From: Spizellomyces punctatus DAOM BR117
Taxonomy: Eukaryota > Chytridiomycota > Chytridiomycetes > Spizellomycetales > Spizellomycetaceae
Length of the DNA stretch: 64,000 nt
Direction of reading: 5' to 3'
NCBI RefSeq assembly: GCF_000182565.1
Contig: NW_015971553.1
Coordinates: 445,045-509,044, forward strand
The notes below the pieces were generated by a model. That model was not told the DNA's origin and searched no databases. It saw nothing but the letters and a program-made list of their open reading frames with translations. Shown here piece after piece: positions 21,605 through 32,268 of the stretch; within the stretch, counting starts at the first letter, position 1; every line of letters begins with the position of its first letter. Made by a program: the position numbers and the translations under genes.

Positions 21605-24600
21605 ATGTCGTTGTTTAGTAATTTTGGTTTGTCCCGGTCTGAAGCACCGGGACCAAAGAGGTCATTCTCAACGCCACTGAACAGCCCACTTAGCAATATG
21701 GCATCTGCCCCCGCAAAGGAACCTCGCCCGTCACCTTCTGCTGATAACTTGGCGTCGTTGAAAAAGACTGCCATACATGAAAATCCTCTTGACGAGGTTC
21801 TCGAGTCTGAGCATCCGTGGACCGTGCGGGATATCGGGATAAATGCTATATCGGTAAGAATTTACCTACAGCCAATTCTCGAACAGCACGAATGTACTCT
21901 TAAGCACAGCCGTGTTACTTCACAAGGGTATCATCAACGATCCACACGAGCAAGCAAAATCAGGACAAAAGCCATTAAAAGGCATGGATAGCATAGTCCC
22001 CGTTACGCCTGCAGTAATACGGAAGGTGCAAACTTCCGAGTTCGACCCTTACATCAAGTCGCTTGCGGACGTGTTCGGGAAGTATCAACTAAACCGAGCT
22101 GTGGGATTGGCCACAGCAACGGAGGGTATGCCCATGTTAGGCAGCGTAGACCAGCCGTCACCGTCCTTCGCCAACCTCGAAGAATTGACGTCGCGACTGG
22201 GCGTGGCGGGAACCGAGAAACGAGGGTCATCCGGACTATCTGCAAACCAAAAGAACAGGCTACGAAATGCAAATGTTGTTTCCCTTGACACTGTTCCCTC
22301 TATATTTCTAGAGCCCGAATTCAACCTGAGCAATCCGCACACTTTTGCCACTGTTTGTGAGAACGTCGATATCACGTCCGCAACCAGCTCTGAGTCGACT
22401 ACAACCAATGGAATTTTGCAAGAGAAGTTGTCACATTATCTGGATACCGTGGAAGTGCACCTAATTAGGGAGATTTCGCGACGATCATCCTCGTTCTTTG
22501 CGGCACTAGCAAACCTTCAAGCCCTCCATCATGAGACGCAGTCGTGCGTAGCGCAAATCAAAGGTCTTCGGGAGAAATTGGCCGGAGTATCGCGGACGAC
22601 GACAAAGAAAGGGTTAGAAGTGGTGCGCTTGAAACGAAGAAGAGGCAATCTTGGGGTGCTATACGGGGGAGTGAAGCTGGTAGCGGAGATACGGCAATCG
22701 CAACCGATGATACAAAGCTTGTTGGATCATGGTGACTTTGTAGCGGCACTGGATATGGTTGAGCATGCCAGTTTGGTGCTGCGGGGGCTTGATGTGCACG
22801 GAAAAGCTTCTAACGCCACTCAAGAACAATCTGCACTCACCCACGGCGTCAGATTGGTGCGTAGTACTTCAATAGTGTCGCAGGCTCTGGACCTCAGACG
22901 GGTCAAAGCCCTGGCCAGTTTTAGTGCTCAGCTAGGACACCTTGCACGAACGATTGGTACGATGATGGAAAATGAGCTGGCAAAAGTGATTTTGGCGGAC
23001 GTCCAGGAGACTGTGGCCACCATGGACGCCTCAAAAATTTCACCGGGAATCAAAAAAGCACCGGCATCGAACTGGGTTCATAATATGCTCAACAACAAGT
23101 ACTCCTTTAATGTATCCTCCCCTGTAACACCATCATTTGACCAAAGTCTAACTGTGGACGAAGAACGATTGAAAAGTCGCTTGCTACCACTGGTACTTGG
23201 ACTCTTGCGAATGGACAGGCTCGGAAGCGCACTGCAGCTGTACAAAGACGCTCTCTTGAAAGAGGTGAAGACCATGTCCAAGAAGGTAAAGATTGAACGC
23301 CGTTGGCTTTGATGACTATAGGTGTCAGGGTGATTTATCAAGATCTTTGAATGTTCACAGTACTATCCCCCTGTGTTGGCGCTTGATTCAATCTCAGGCT
23401 TGTCGCCCATGGCTTCATCTCCTATGACTCCAAACACCGAAAACAGTCAACAGCAAAGGTACAGCTGTTCCGCGCCTTAACTCCAACAGCAAAATACTTA
23501 TTCTATTGTTCAGCCCACTGGCACGGCAGCTTCGCTCGATGACTTTCGATGCATTTTTTGACCTTCTCCTTATGGTATATGTCACCCTCCTGCACGTCTT
23601 ACAGCGAGTCGCGATTGTCCACCAAATCATCGTAGTAATAGTAAAGGAAGCGCAAGAGCGTGGGGTAGTGATAGGTGCCGATAGCGGGAAACTGCTCGAA
23701 ACAAGTCCTTCAGAGTCCGTTTCTGATCATCCAAATAAATTGAAAAAGAAATTGAGTGAGGAGGAGGACGAGTTCGGATCCACGGCAACCTTAGATATTC
23801 AGAACGAAATGCTGATGGGTCCGTCGCCTGGCGAGAAGCAGAGCACCTCCTCAGCGGATGCTGGTGACGATGGGTCGAGTGCATCATCTACCTACGGGCA
23901 AATGATTTCCGAGTCATCCGACGTCCTTTTCTCGGCATCCGATTTGGCACATGTCCGGTGCGCCAAGCTAATAGGGGTACGTTCCGAGCAAAACGCCCAG
24001 CTCAACCCTACCGATTTCTTTCGCCTATTCGGAGCGACGTGGGAGTTCGTGGGAGGAGGGGAGGCCCTTTGCGGGCGAATGTGCTTTGGTTTAAAAGGGA
24101 CGCTCCTATCTCAGGTAAGCTACTCCCTCGATTTCAGACGGTATGTTTGGAATGTTGCTCACTCTTCGACTTCCATAGGCGAAAGCTTTCATAAATCGCT
24201 TTCATGAAGAAAAGGCAAAGCAAGTAGCTCATATAGTCGAAAATGAGCAGTGGGCACAAGCGGAGGTGCCTGAAGACTTTCAGCATCTTGTTGAGCAGTT
24301 TTTTGCCGTTAGCGTTCCGTCGTCGCCTGATAAGCATAGTTCCAGCGAAGAGTCCTTGGAGCGTCAAGAGTATGAAGATGATGGTGACATTGGGGCTCTC
24401 CGTGGCAGTGTTACGTCACCGCGGTCCTCATTGGTGGGGATGAATGCATCGTCAGGCGGAAGAAGCCAGCGATATCTCGTCATCGACGGACAGAAATATA
24501 ATGTCGTCGCATGCGTCCTGCTATTTTTGAAGATGCTGACGGAATACGTTCAGTGTATGGAAAATATTCCCGCTTTGACAACAGATGTCCTCAATAGAAT

Positions 24601-25861
24601 AGCTGATATCTTGAAGGTGAGAGGAAGAGACCGAGGCATTTCATTTCATGCGTTTAGCAATCAATTAATCTATTTTCTTTGCTGCAGCTTTTCAATTCAC
24701 GGACATGTCAGGTAATCTTGGGAGCAGGAGCAATGCGATCTGCCGGTCTGAAGAATATATCAGCCAAGCATATAGGTAAGGAAATAGTACGGGCGAGGGA
24801 CGCTTGGAGATCTTCCACTAATCGGGCGAACCGCACCCAGCTTTGGCAGCTCAGTCTTTAGGGGTTGTTATTGCCGTAATTCCCCACATAAAGGAGAGAA
24901 TTCAAAGCCACTTGCCTCCGAAGCAGCAGATCCTACTGGGGGACTTTGACCGACTACTACGCGTATGGATACCTGTATCATATGTTTTGAGACGTTCGTC
25001 CTAAGAACCCCTATTTATTTCCAGGACTACAAAGATCATCAAAGCGAATTATACGCCAAGCTCCTGTCGATAATGGAGGACTTTTGCCTTGCTCAGACCG
25101 ATCGGCTGAAGGTAAAAAGTTTTGGTTGCCAGATCACGGTCTCGGTCTGCTAAGACCCATTCTCTGTACAGGCCATAAATTGGGATAATCCCGAGCCTGC
25201 TCAGTTTTCTTCAGAGGAATCCGCAACTGTGTACATGCACGATATCGTTAAGCAAACTGTCACGCTCCATAAGGTTTTGACAAGATATCTGCCTCTAGAC
25301 ACTATGCGGGTAAGGCACGTTTGACGTTGTTTGGGATCCGTTTCGTAAAGCTAAATTTTTGCGTTGGATGCATCCAAGGCGGTGATGACAGATGTATTTA
25401 AAAGTTACAATCGATGTCTGGGTGATAAACTTAAAGATATAGATCTGTTTACTGGAGCTGGGAAGAATCGGTATTGTATCTAATGCATGGATGCTCATGC
25501 GTACCATCCTTGTCTCATCATTTCATTCATTTGTAGATTACTGATCGATGCACAGTACCTAATACATAAACTATCTGCGCTGGACGGGGTTGATGGACCA
25601 GGGAATCATCTCGAGGTAGTAGTCAACAACATCAAGATTAAAGATCGCCGCCAGTCGATGGCGGCGGTCAGCACCACTGGACGAGCTGCATCATCGGATG
25701 GTGGCCCAGGACGACCCGCCGGGACCAGTGCAACACCGCCTCCGCCACCTGCTGGTAATGCTGCCGCGGCTGCGGCTGGTGCACAACGAAAATCCAACTT
25801 CGCCTCTGCCTTTGGAAATATGCTAAAGACCAAGAATGCCAATTTACCAGGAGGAGGTTAA
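21605..25861 (+). CDS. VPS54: GARP complex subunit VPS54
   Basis: Eleven exons with consistent phases: 21605-21853, 21927-23285, 23361-23458, 23514-24114, 24179-24616, 24688-24775, 24841-24962, 25025-25111, 25172-25309, 25379-25470, 25537-25861; 1198 aa. The N-terminal half has the Vps54 entry motif around FLEPEFNLSNPHTFATVCE and a long helical region (YLDTVEVHLIREISRRSSSF). The C-terminal Vps54-like domain shows VENEQWAQAEVP, SAGLKNISAKHI, LAAQSLGVVIAVIPHIKERI and RLLIDAQYLIHKLSALDG. GARP tethers endosome-derived vesicles at the trans-Golgi. The tail is Gly/Ala/Pro-rich and probably disordered. Confidence 0.92.
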
Positions 25862-26047
25862 TATAAAAACTTGTAATAATGTCACAGTTTTTGATTGTCA
25901 CGCATATAATTATTAGTCGTCAATGCCTCCACCATTTCGGCTATACTAGCATATTGGTTATTCTACGAACCTACACAATCTTGCACTACTACAGTCTACA
26001 GCCGCCGTGATCATCGCGAACGCCAAAACCAGAGCCTATGCTCATTC

Positions 26048-27083
26048 CTATTGTTTATCTTTGGCAAATTTGCGATAAATGGTTTCCTGTTTGCCTTCGT
26101 GCTTTGCAGCATATCGTGCTGCTGTGAACAAAAAGTCGCTCAACCTAGCGTCAACGTGAGGTAAGCCAATCAACGGCCATCGCTATGAAAGTCAGATATT
26201 TGCCTCGATATACCTGTTGAGATACTTTTGTGTACTCTCATCTGCCAAACCGTCTTGAACGATCGGAACAACTCTTCGCTCAGCGCGTCGACAGACGCTG
26301 CGAGCAACGTGTAATGTTGACGCCGATCTTCCGCCAGACTACATAAAGAAATGAGTTTGCAGAATAAAAAACAAAAACAAGGAGATATTTACCGGCAAAA
26401 TAAAATTTCTTAGTGGGGGAAGACTTTCATCGAGCTCATCAATCCAGCTTTCAAGCTCTTGGACTAGGAATCCGTCTGGGTCGAACTGCGTCCGTGCTGG
26501 GTTGATGTGTGGCACCAATAAGCACCGCAAAGATATGTCGTGACAAGAAATGGCCATTACCAAGCCTCACTTCACTGGCTTTGGCTCTCGGTGTGGCGAC
26601 GTTGGATCCAATGTCTTGCAGCAGGCATTGGACCTGATGGAATGTAACTACGTCAAAAATAGGTCAGAATATCGTTGATCCTGAAGAGTGCAGACCTTTT
26701 GTAGCTTCTCATTCAAGCCGTTTCCTGCTTCTTCCGAATACTCGATCGCTAAGCCCAACAAACTCGACAGTTCGTCGGTAGTTCCAAGAGCCTCGAATAC
26801 TTGGTCATCTTTGGCGCGTCGCTCGCCCGTAAACAGCGCCGAAGTTCCTATATCCAGGAGAAAGAGGCTTTAGTCCGTTGTTCAAAGTCTCGGTCCCATA
26901 TTCCAACGGAGCCTGTTCGGTAAGTTATCGACCTTTGTCACCCGTCTTAGTGTAGATCTTGATGCGACGCGTCTCGTCGGCCATTTGTGGGGCTGTTATG
27001 TGGAGACCGCAAGAAGGGACGGCAAAGAATCGAGTACGTACAATGTGAGGAAGAAGTGCTAGTCGTCGAGTCAGCAAACTCAT
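26048..27083 (-). CDS. MMAB: Mitochondrial cob(I)alamin adenosyltransferase (PduO type)
   Basis: Minus-strand spliced gene. ATG at 27083 gives a presequence-like start, [20 protein letters not shown], then [12 protein letters not shown], the PduO-type N-terminal motif. The next exon reads [20 protein letters not shown] and [14 protein letters not shown]. Further exons give [10 protein letters not shown] and a segment around [22 protein letters not shown]. Others yield [13 protein letters not shown] (the conserved Arg-rich helix) and [10 protein letters not shown]. The stop is at 26048-26050. The enzyme moves the adenosyl group of ATP to cob(I)alamin for methylmalonyl-CoA mutase. Its presence implies vitamin B12 use, typical of early-diverging fungi. 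An in-frame extension upstream to 27326 is open but overlaps the divergent LIN1 start. Confidence 0.88.
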
Positions 27084-27228
27084 GACATCTGGCGTCTGGA
27101 AGGCAGGAAAGATCGACGATGCGGATATCGTCATCACGTGGTCGAGCAGTGTCATCCTTGTTGGCATGGTATCCAATGCAACTCGCACGATAAACGCTGA
27201 GGGACGATCTTTAGGCACAGCGTGAACA

Positions 27229-28548
27229 ATGTCAAGTTCAAATAACGTCAAAAAACGTAAGCCAGAGCAGAATGACCTTGGTGCAGACAGTGGGAAGCAG
27301 GGCAAAATCAAGAAAAGAGTGCGCATTGGGGATGCAGATATAGTAGGAACTGCGTCTGGTGAATATGCAGAGGTCGATGATTCTGAGGATCTGGAGACAG
27401 GTACTACTGCTGTTGCGGACCATAAACGATTGTCGTATATCCTAAGATATCACCTGTGATGGTCACTAATAGCCAAGACACGGCGCGGCGCGGTGAAGCT
27501 CGACGGCTATGGAAGCGAGTCGGAGTCAGAGGATGACGATGAGGGCTTGGCTGGAGCAAACGGTGGTGACGATGATATGTTTGGCGACTCTTTTCCCACT
27601 GGTGAAGATGCGAAGAAAAAGAAGGGGGAAGTAACGTACATGCGAAGTGATGAAATCGAGGGTCAAGAATGGGTTGCAGATAGGGATGACTATAATGAAA
27701 GTGGGATCAAAATCACCCCATTTAACATGGAAGAAGAGATGGAGGAAGGGTATGTGGACCGCATTATGTTGGCGTATTTCGGGCGTTGAATGATCTAGGT
27801 CGTTCACAGAGGCTTTGATGAAGCCGGGCACTACATCCAGAAAAAGGACGAGCACCGGATGCATGATCGCTGGTTACAGGGAGTGACCAAGGAGGAGATT
27901 GAGAAGGTATCTCTGGGATCCTCTAATGCCCATCGCACTTTACTGGCTGACTCGTTCGTCACTAGGCGAAAGCTGCTCATGATCGGCAACAAGACCGAAT
28001 GAAAGCGCAGAAGGATGCAGAAGATAACGAAATGGCATCAGATAATCCTGATCACATATGGCTTAAAGTTCTCTCTTTGATACAACCTGGCGAGTCTATC
28101 CCTCGTGTAAGTCCATACCAACCTGTCGTGATATTTTAGTACCACTCACTTTTAGATCAGGCTCTGCGACGTTTGGCAGGAAATAAGCCAAAGGTGCCTC
28201 GAAATAAATGGAAAAAGAATAAAAAATCAACAGATGAGGCCACGACTCCAGTAGAGGAGGTTAGAACTTGCAGACAACCAGAATTAATGAAACTGCTAGC
28301 TCACTATTCCTAATCCAGGATCCTCAAGCTGAAGAACGGAAGAAGGACCTTGATCATTTGACCACTTACGCGAACCAGTTATTGACTGTCGGGGCATTAG
28401 GTATTTGTGCATCTCTTCATGTGTTCGACCTGAAACTCATACCTGGACGTTCGCAGACGCTTATGATTTGACATACGAGCAAGTAGTGAGAAAATTGCGA
28501 AGCGCAGACTTGTTAGCCGATGATTGGCAGCCTGGCGATCCTTTGTAA
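27229..28548 (+). CDS. LIN1/CD2BP2-like U5 snRNP protein, apparently without GYF domain
   Basis: Spliced gene from ATG 27229. The N-terminus is acidic and Lys-rich (KKRKPEQND; ESESEDDDEG). The family core follows: GQEWVADRDDYNESGIKITP, FNMEEEMEEG and, after an intron, FDEAGHYIQKKDEHRMHDRWL. Later exons carry PDHIWLKVLSLIQPGESIPR and YDLTYEQVVRKLRSADLLAD, ending DDWQPGDPL at TAA 28546-28548. LIN1/CD2BP2 links U5 snRNP to Prp6 and leaves on tri-snRNP formation. The C-terminal GYF domain normally found directly after this point is not seen; an opposite-strand gene begins its 3' end only 176 bp on. Divergent partner of MMAB (145 bp between starts). Confidence 0.82.
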
Positions 28549-28723
28549 GATAATATCTCTGGCAAGGCCGTGTAAATAAGAAATATTTTATTTGTATCGA
28601 GATGATTCTTGAGGATGCCCAATTATTATAGATGTAAATGGCGTCTGCATGGGACGAGGATACGAGGAGGTTGGTCTATGGTACAGGGAGGAAGTGTTCC
28701 GAAATTGCATTGGTGAATCACAG

Positions 28724-29012
28724 CTAGCGTCGTTCCGCTCTAGGACCAACAAATTTCTCCATGCACTTTTTGTATGCCGCAAGTTGCTCAGAGCATTCTG
28801 TTACAGCTTTTCTCGCCACATCTTTATCCTATCCACAACAATTTAGTTGAACATCGCGGCTAGATCTGGGTTAGGCAATGCCTTTCCTTTCATACCCCGT
28901 TTGGCAGTGATGCCCTCTCGTAGCAAGAAAAGAATGTATCCGCAACGTCAGCGCATTTCCTTAGCTTGAGGGGAAAGTATGGAGGCAAGAGCGGCTCTTC
29001 CAAACTCGACAT
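28724..29012 (-). CDS. Twin CX9C mitochondrial intermembrane-space protein (73 aa)
   Basis: Two exons, 29012-28896 and 28828-28724, with a 67-nt intron (GTATGA...GTGGATAG), phase 0. The spliced product starts MSSLEEPLLPPYFPLKLRKC and contains C-ADVADTFFS-C and C-SEQLAAYKK-C, that is two CX9C motifs in a helical hairpin (coiled-coil-helix-coiled-coil-helix fold). Such proteins are imported by Mia40/Erv1 and mostly serve respiratory-complex assembly. Both halves are too short to appear as ordinary ORFs. I cannot name the subfamily with certainty; several small assembly factors share this layout. It converges with LIN1 and is divergent from RPS0. Confidence 0.82.
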
Positions 29013-29557
29013 GCTGTTGCAAAAGGACGAGCAAAAGAAACGAAATCCTTCAACCTTCCGACTGTCCAAAGCCTGAATGGCTTAGTCCGATCTACCACGT
29101 GACTTTGCTGTTGGGAATATCAAAGGCGAATCGTTGCATCCACCACTTGCTCCTTCCTTTGGCCGTGTTTGAACGCTTGGTAGGTATCAGGAATTGGAAG
29201 GATAAAGAGTGGACGATGAGGAAATTCATCGATCTGACGGGGGGAACGTACGAAGGAAGGATGGATGGATAGATGGATGGATGATTTCGATGGGTGAGAC
29301 TGGCATGTCGAAATTGCGGTGCTGTGGAGAACGTCATTTGGAATTGGAACTGTGATGGAAATTGGGGAACATCTGGAATATGGACGTAATGGAGAGGAAG
29401 GTTTATCTCAGAAAGTTATTGCTGCGGTGGCTGGAGACGGACGATCTCATACTGTCATTCCTCGGGCGATCTCTGACATTATCCGTTTTTTTACTTTTAG
29501 TACTGTCGTACCCTCACTTTTTCGACAGTTCTTCAGTTCGAGAGCCCAACTGCAACC
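29013..29557. other. Intergenic / RPS0 upstream region
   Basis: No gene supported. It contains a short GGAT microsatellite (about 29257-29283) and pyrimidine-rich stretches near 29485-29525 just before the ribosomal protein start, as common in ribosomal protein promoters. Confidence 0.6.
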
Positions 29558-30540
29558 ATGAGCAAGGTTCCAGCTATCCTCAACGTGACCGAGCAGGAAG
29601 TCCAGGCCATGCTGGCTGCCCAGGTGAGGACGATCTCTCATGAATTGGAATATGTACAATCTAAAGACTAACAAGGCTACTTGTAGTCCCACGTCGGCAC
29701 CAAGAACTTGGACAAGCAGATGGGTCCCTACGTGTGGAAGCGTCGTAATGACGGTATCCACATCATCAACATTGGCAAGACCTGGGAGAAGATTGTCTTT
29801 GCTGCCCGTATCATTGCTGCCATTGAGAACCCCGCGGACGTTTGTGTCATTGCGGCCCGTCCCTATGGTCAGCGTGCGGCTTTGAAGTTCGCCCAGTACA
29901 CTGGTGCCCAGGCTATTGCTGGTCGTTTCACCCCCGGTACTTTCACCAATTACATTACCCGTACTTTCCGTGAACCCCGTGTGCTTCTTATTACCGACCC
30001 CCGTACCGACCACCAAGCCATCAAGGAAGCGTCCTACGTCAACATCCCCGTAATTGCTTTCTGTGACACTGACTCTCCTCTTCGCCATGTCGATGTTGCC
30101 ATCCCCACTAACAACAAGGCGAAACACGCCATCGGTCTCGCTTACTGGCTTCTTGCCCGTGAGGTCCTTCGCCTCCGTGGCACCATTGCGCGTACTTCTC
30201 CTTGGGAGGTGATGGTTGACATGTTCTTCTACCGTGACCCTGAAGAACAGGAGAAGGAGGCTGAGGCTGCTGCTGCTACCACTGCTGCCGCCGCCCCTGA
30301 GAAGCCCTTCGGTGCCGAATACGGCGGTGAGTGGGGAGCTCCCGCCGCTCCCGATGCTGCCCCTGCAAACCTTGAGGTAAATAATTACAAAGTGCCACAT
30401 TTCTCTAACGATTGGCTAACAACGTTTTTCTACAGTGGGAGGCCAGCGGTACTGGTGTTGCGGATGTTGCTGGTCTCGCCTCTGCTCAGATCGAAAGCGG
30501 TGACTGGGGAGCGTCTACCGGCGAATGGGGTGCTGAATAA
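29558..30540 (+). CDS. RPS0: 40S ribosomal protein S0 (uS2, SA)
   Basis: Three exons: 29558-29623, 29687-30376 and 30436-30540; 286 aa. The sequence starts [20 protein letters not shown]. It continues with [56 protein letters not shown] and [12 protein letters not shown], all near-invariant in eukaryotic uS2. The C-terminal tail is acidic and Gly/Trp-rich ([14 protein letters not shown]), as usual. The protein sits on the 40S head-body junction and is needed for 18S rRNA maturation. Codon use is visibly more biased (GCC, CGT, ATT/ATC) than in neighbours, as expected for high expression. Confidence 0.97.
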
Positions 30541-30625
30541 GTGCCTAACTAGAATGCAAATTGTGTTTACACACATGTTTATATGTGCAAATATAGCCTG
30601 ATATATTCACGGCAATATGGCCTGA

Positions 30626-31656
30626 TTATGTCCCTGTCCGATTTGCGCGATCTACTGTGACAATGTCTATTGGATGCGTCTTTTTTGCTGATCTCCAGAA
30701 TCCACATGGCGATAGTCTCCCCGGTCCCTCCGCTATAGCCGAAGCCCTGTGAGCCACATCTTCTTGCTCTCTTAACCATCTGCTATATTCTAGTGTTGTC
30801 ATTTTGCGGAAATCTACAGCATCAACTTCAGACGACGTTGCGGAACGATACAAAGCAGTGAAACACCCACATAAGATTGTATGTAGTCGTAAAAGACCAC
30901 CGAGAAAGCACATGAATGAGATGCATACTATTGAGTGGATGCCCGCAACCGCTCGAAATGCTGCCTCACTCAAGTGGCGAGAGCCTCCTGTCATTTGGGA
31001 GTTGGACCGATCAGCGTTGAATGCCTAAAAGTACAAAGAAAAGCAAAGCTTACCGCCAACGACACACATGCCTATCGATATCGCAGCCATGCTTTGGCTG
31101 TACAGAAATGTCACTATCATGGTTACAATATAGAGCCTACCTAACCGCAGAATATGAAATCTACTAATGTCGGAAACGACAGAGCTATAATTGAGATACC
31201 TATAGTTTCGCTTTCCTATGCACGAGTTGGTGAAGAAACAGTGATGGTCCAAGCGAAGTACGCATTTATCACAATATTTACAATGCAATGATGTTGCATG
31301 ACTGGGTGGAATACACTTTAGCATCATCTCTTGTAGCGACACAAGCCATAAATTACTTACACGGATGCCCTACATATGAAGCAGTAGAACGCGGTAGATG
31401 GAACGTTTTCTGGATCTACCCGTCCTTGTGAATGGATAATTGCGGGATCTGCTGGATTTAGGATCATGAGAGTAATCCCTCCAGCCGTCAAGGTTACCCA
31501 GCATACTGCGACCCACACGATGAGCCATGTGCGGAGAGAGCTCAGATGGAATGTATAGAGGATATAGAAGCAGATGGGAGAAAGAAGACCATAGAGGATA
31601 CCAATCGCCTGTCGAATGCTCCAGGGGCATTGGCAGCCATTCGTGCGTGGTGCCAT
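30626..31656 (-). CDS. DHHC-type palmitoyltransferase
   Basis: Minus-strand spliced gene, ATG at 31656. The first exon has two membrane segments ([36 protein letters not shown]) followed by LNPADPAII and CFICRASV. The next exon holds the Cys-rich domain, [18 protein letters not shown] and [13 protein letters not shown], with the catalytic Cys in DHHC. A third membrane pair and the TTxE-type motif [11 protein letters not shown] occur in the last exons. These enzymes S-acylate cytosolic cysteines of membrane proteins. Six of the usual zinc ligands are visible; exact intron limits in the C-terminal half are not certain. Confidence 0.82.
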
Positions 31657-32268
31657 GGGCTGTAGAAAGTGATTTTTACGAGGATCTACTCTTTGTTACG
31701 GAGATCGCGTCGCGAGCACGTTACGTAACCCGACGTGAAAGGCGAGGTTAGGGTTAGGGTTACTACGTGCTCTATCATCCAAATTATGCATTGGACCAGG
31801 TTTTATTGGTCATTGATGATGAGGAGATATAGATCAACTAGTACCTAGCGGGCAAAAGCGTATTGGATCACCAGCAAAGATCATGCCTTGCAAAGATGTT
31901 GTTTTTGCAGTCATGAGGGTATGTCCCTTCTAGGTGCTATGGCCCCGGCTCTCCATATTCTTGCAGCGGTTCAGAAGACTTGATGTAGCAATTGATACAT
32001 AAAAGTAATTGAAGGTCTTGTCAGCCAGATGGTCGAGGATTATGATTCACTATTCAGCGATATATCTGATCATTGTCTCCCAATCCAATGTGTTTTTCAT
32101 GTGGAGGCCATGATCTCATAAGGAAAGTACATAGGAATATGAAGAGCGTCCTTTTCTATCACATCTGGTAAATGCCTGCTTTCACTCAGATGTTACGCAA
32201 GTCTCACCACCCAATGTCAATGCAATTTGCTCTTGCTTCTAAGCGATATCTATCTCCTAGCTACAAAA
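31657..32268. other. Intergenic region with short telomere-like tract
   Basis: No gene supported. GTTAGGGTTAGGGTT at about 31748-31762 is two and a half TTAGGG units, the fungal and animal telomere repeat. A similar tract of CCCTAA lies near 63861. Too short to be a telomere; perhaps a regulatory site or an interstitial remnant. Confidence 0.55.

Noticed and set aside
29447-30400. 317-codon frame on the minus strand opposite RPS0
   Set aside because: It is the antisense shadow of a highly expressed, codon-biased ribosomal protein gene; such genes often leave long open antisense frames.
31748-31762. Telomere
   Set aside because: Only about two and a half TTAGGG units, embedded between normal genes on both sides; likewise the CCCTAA tract near 63861.
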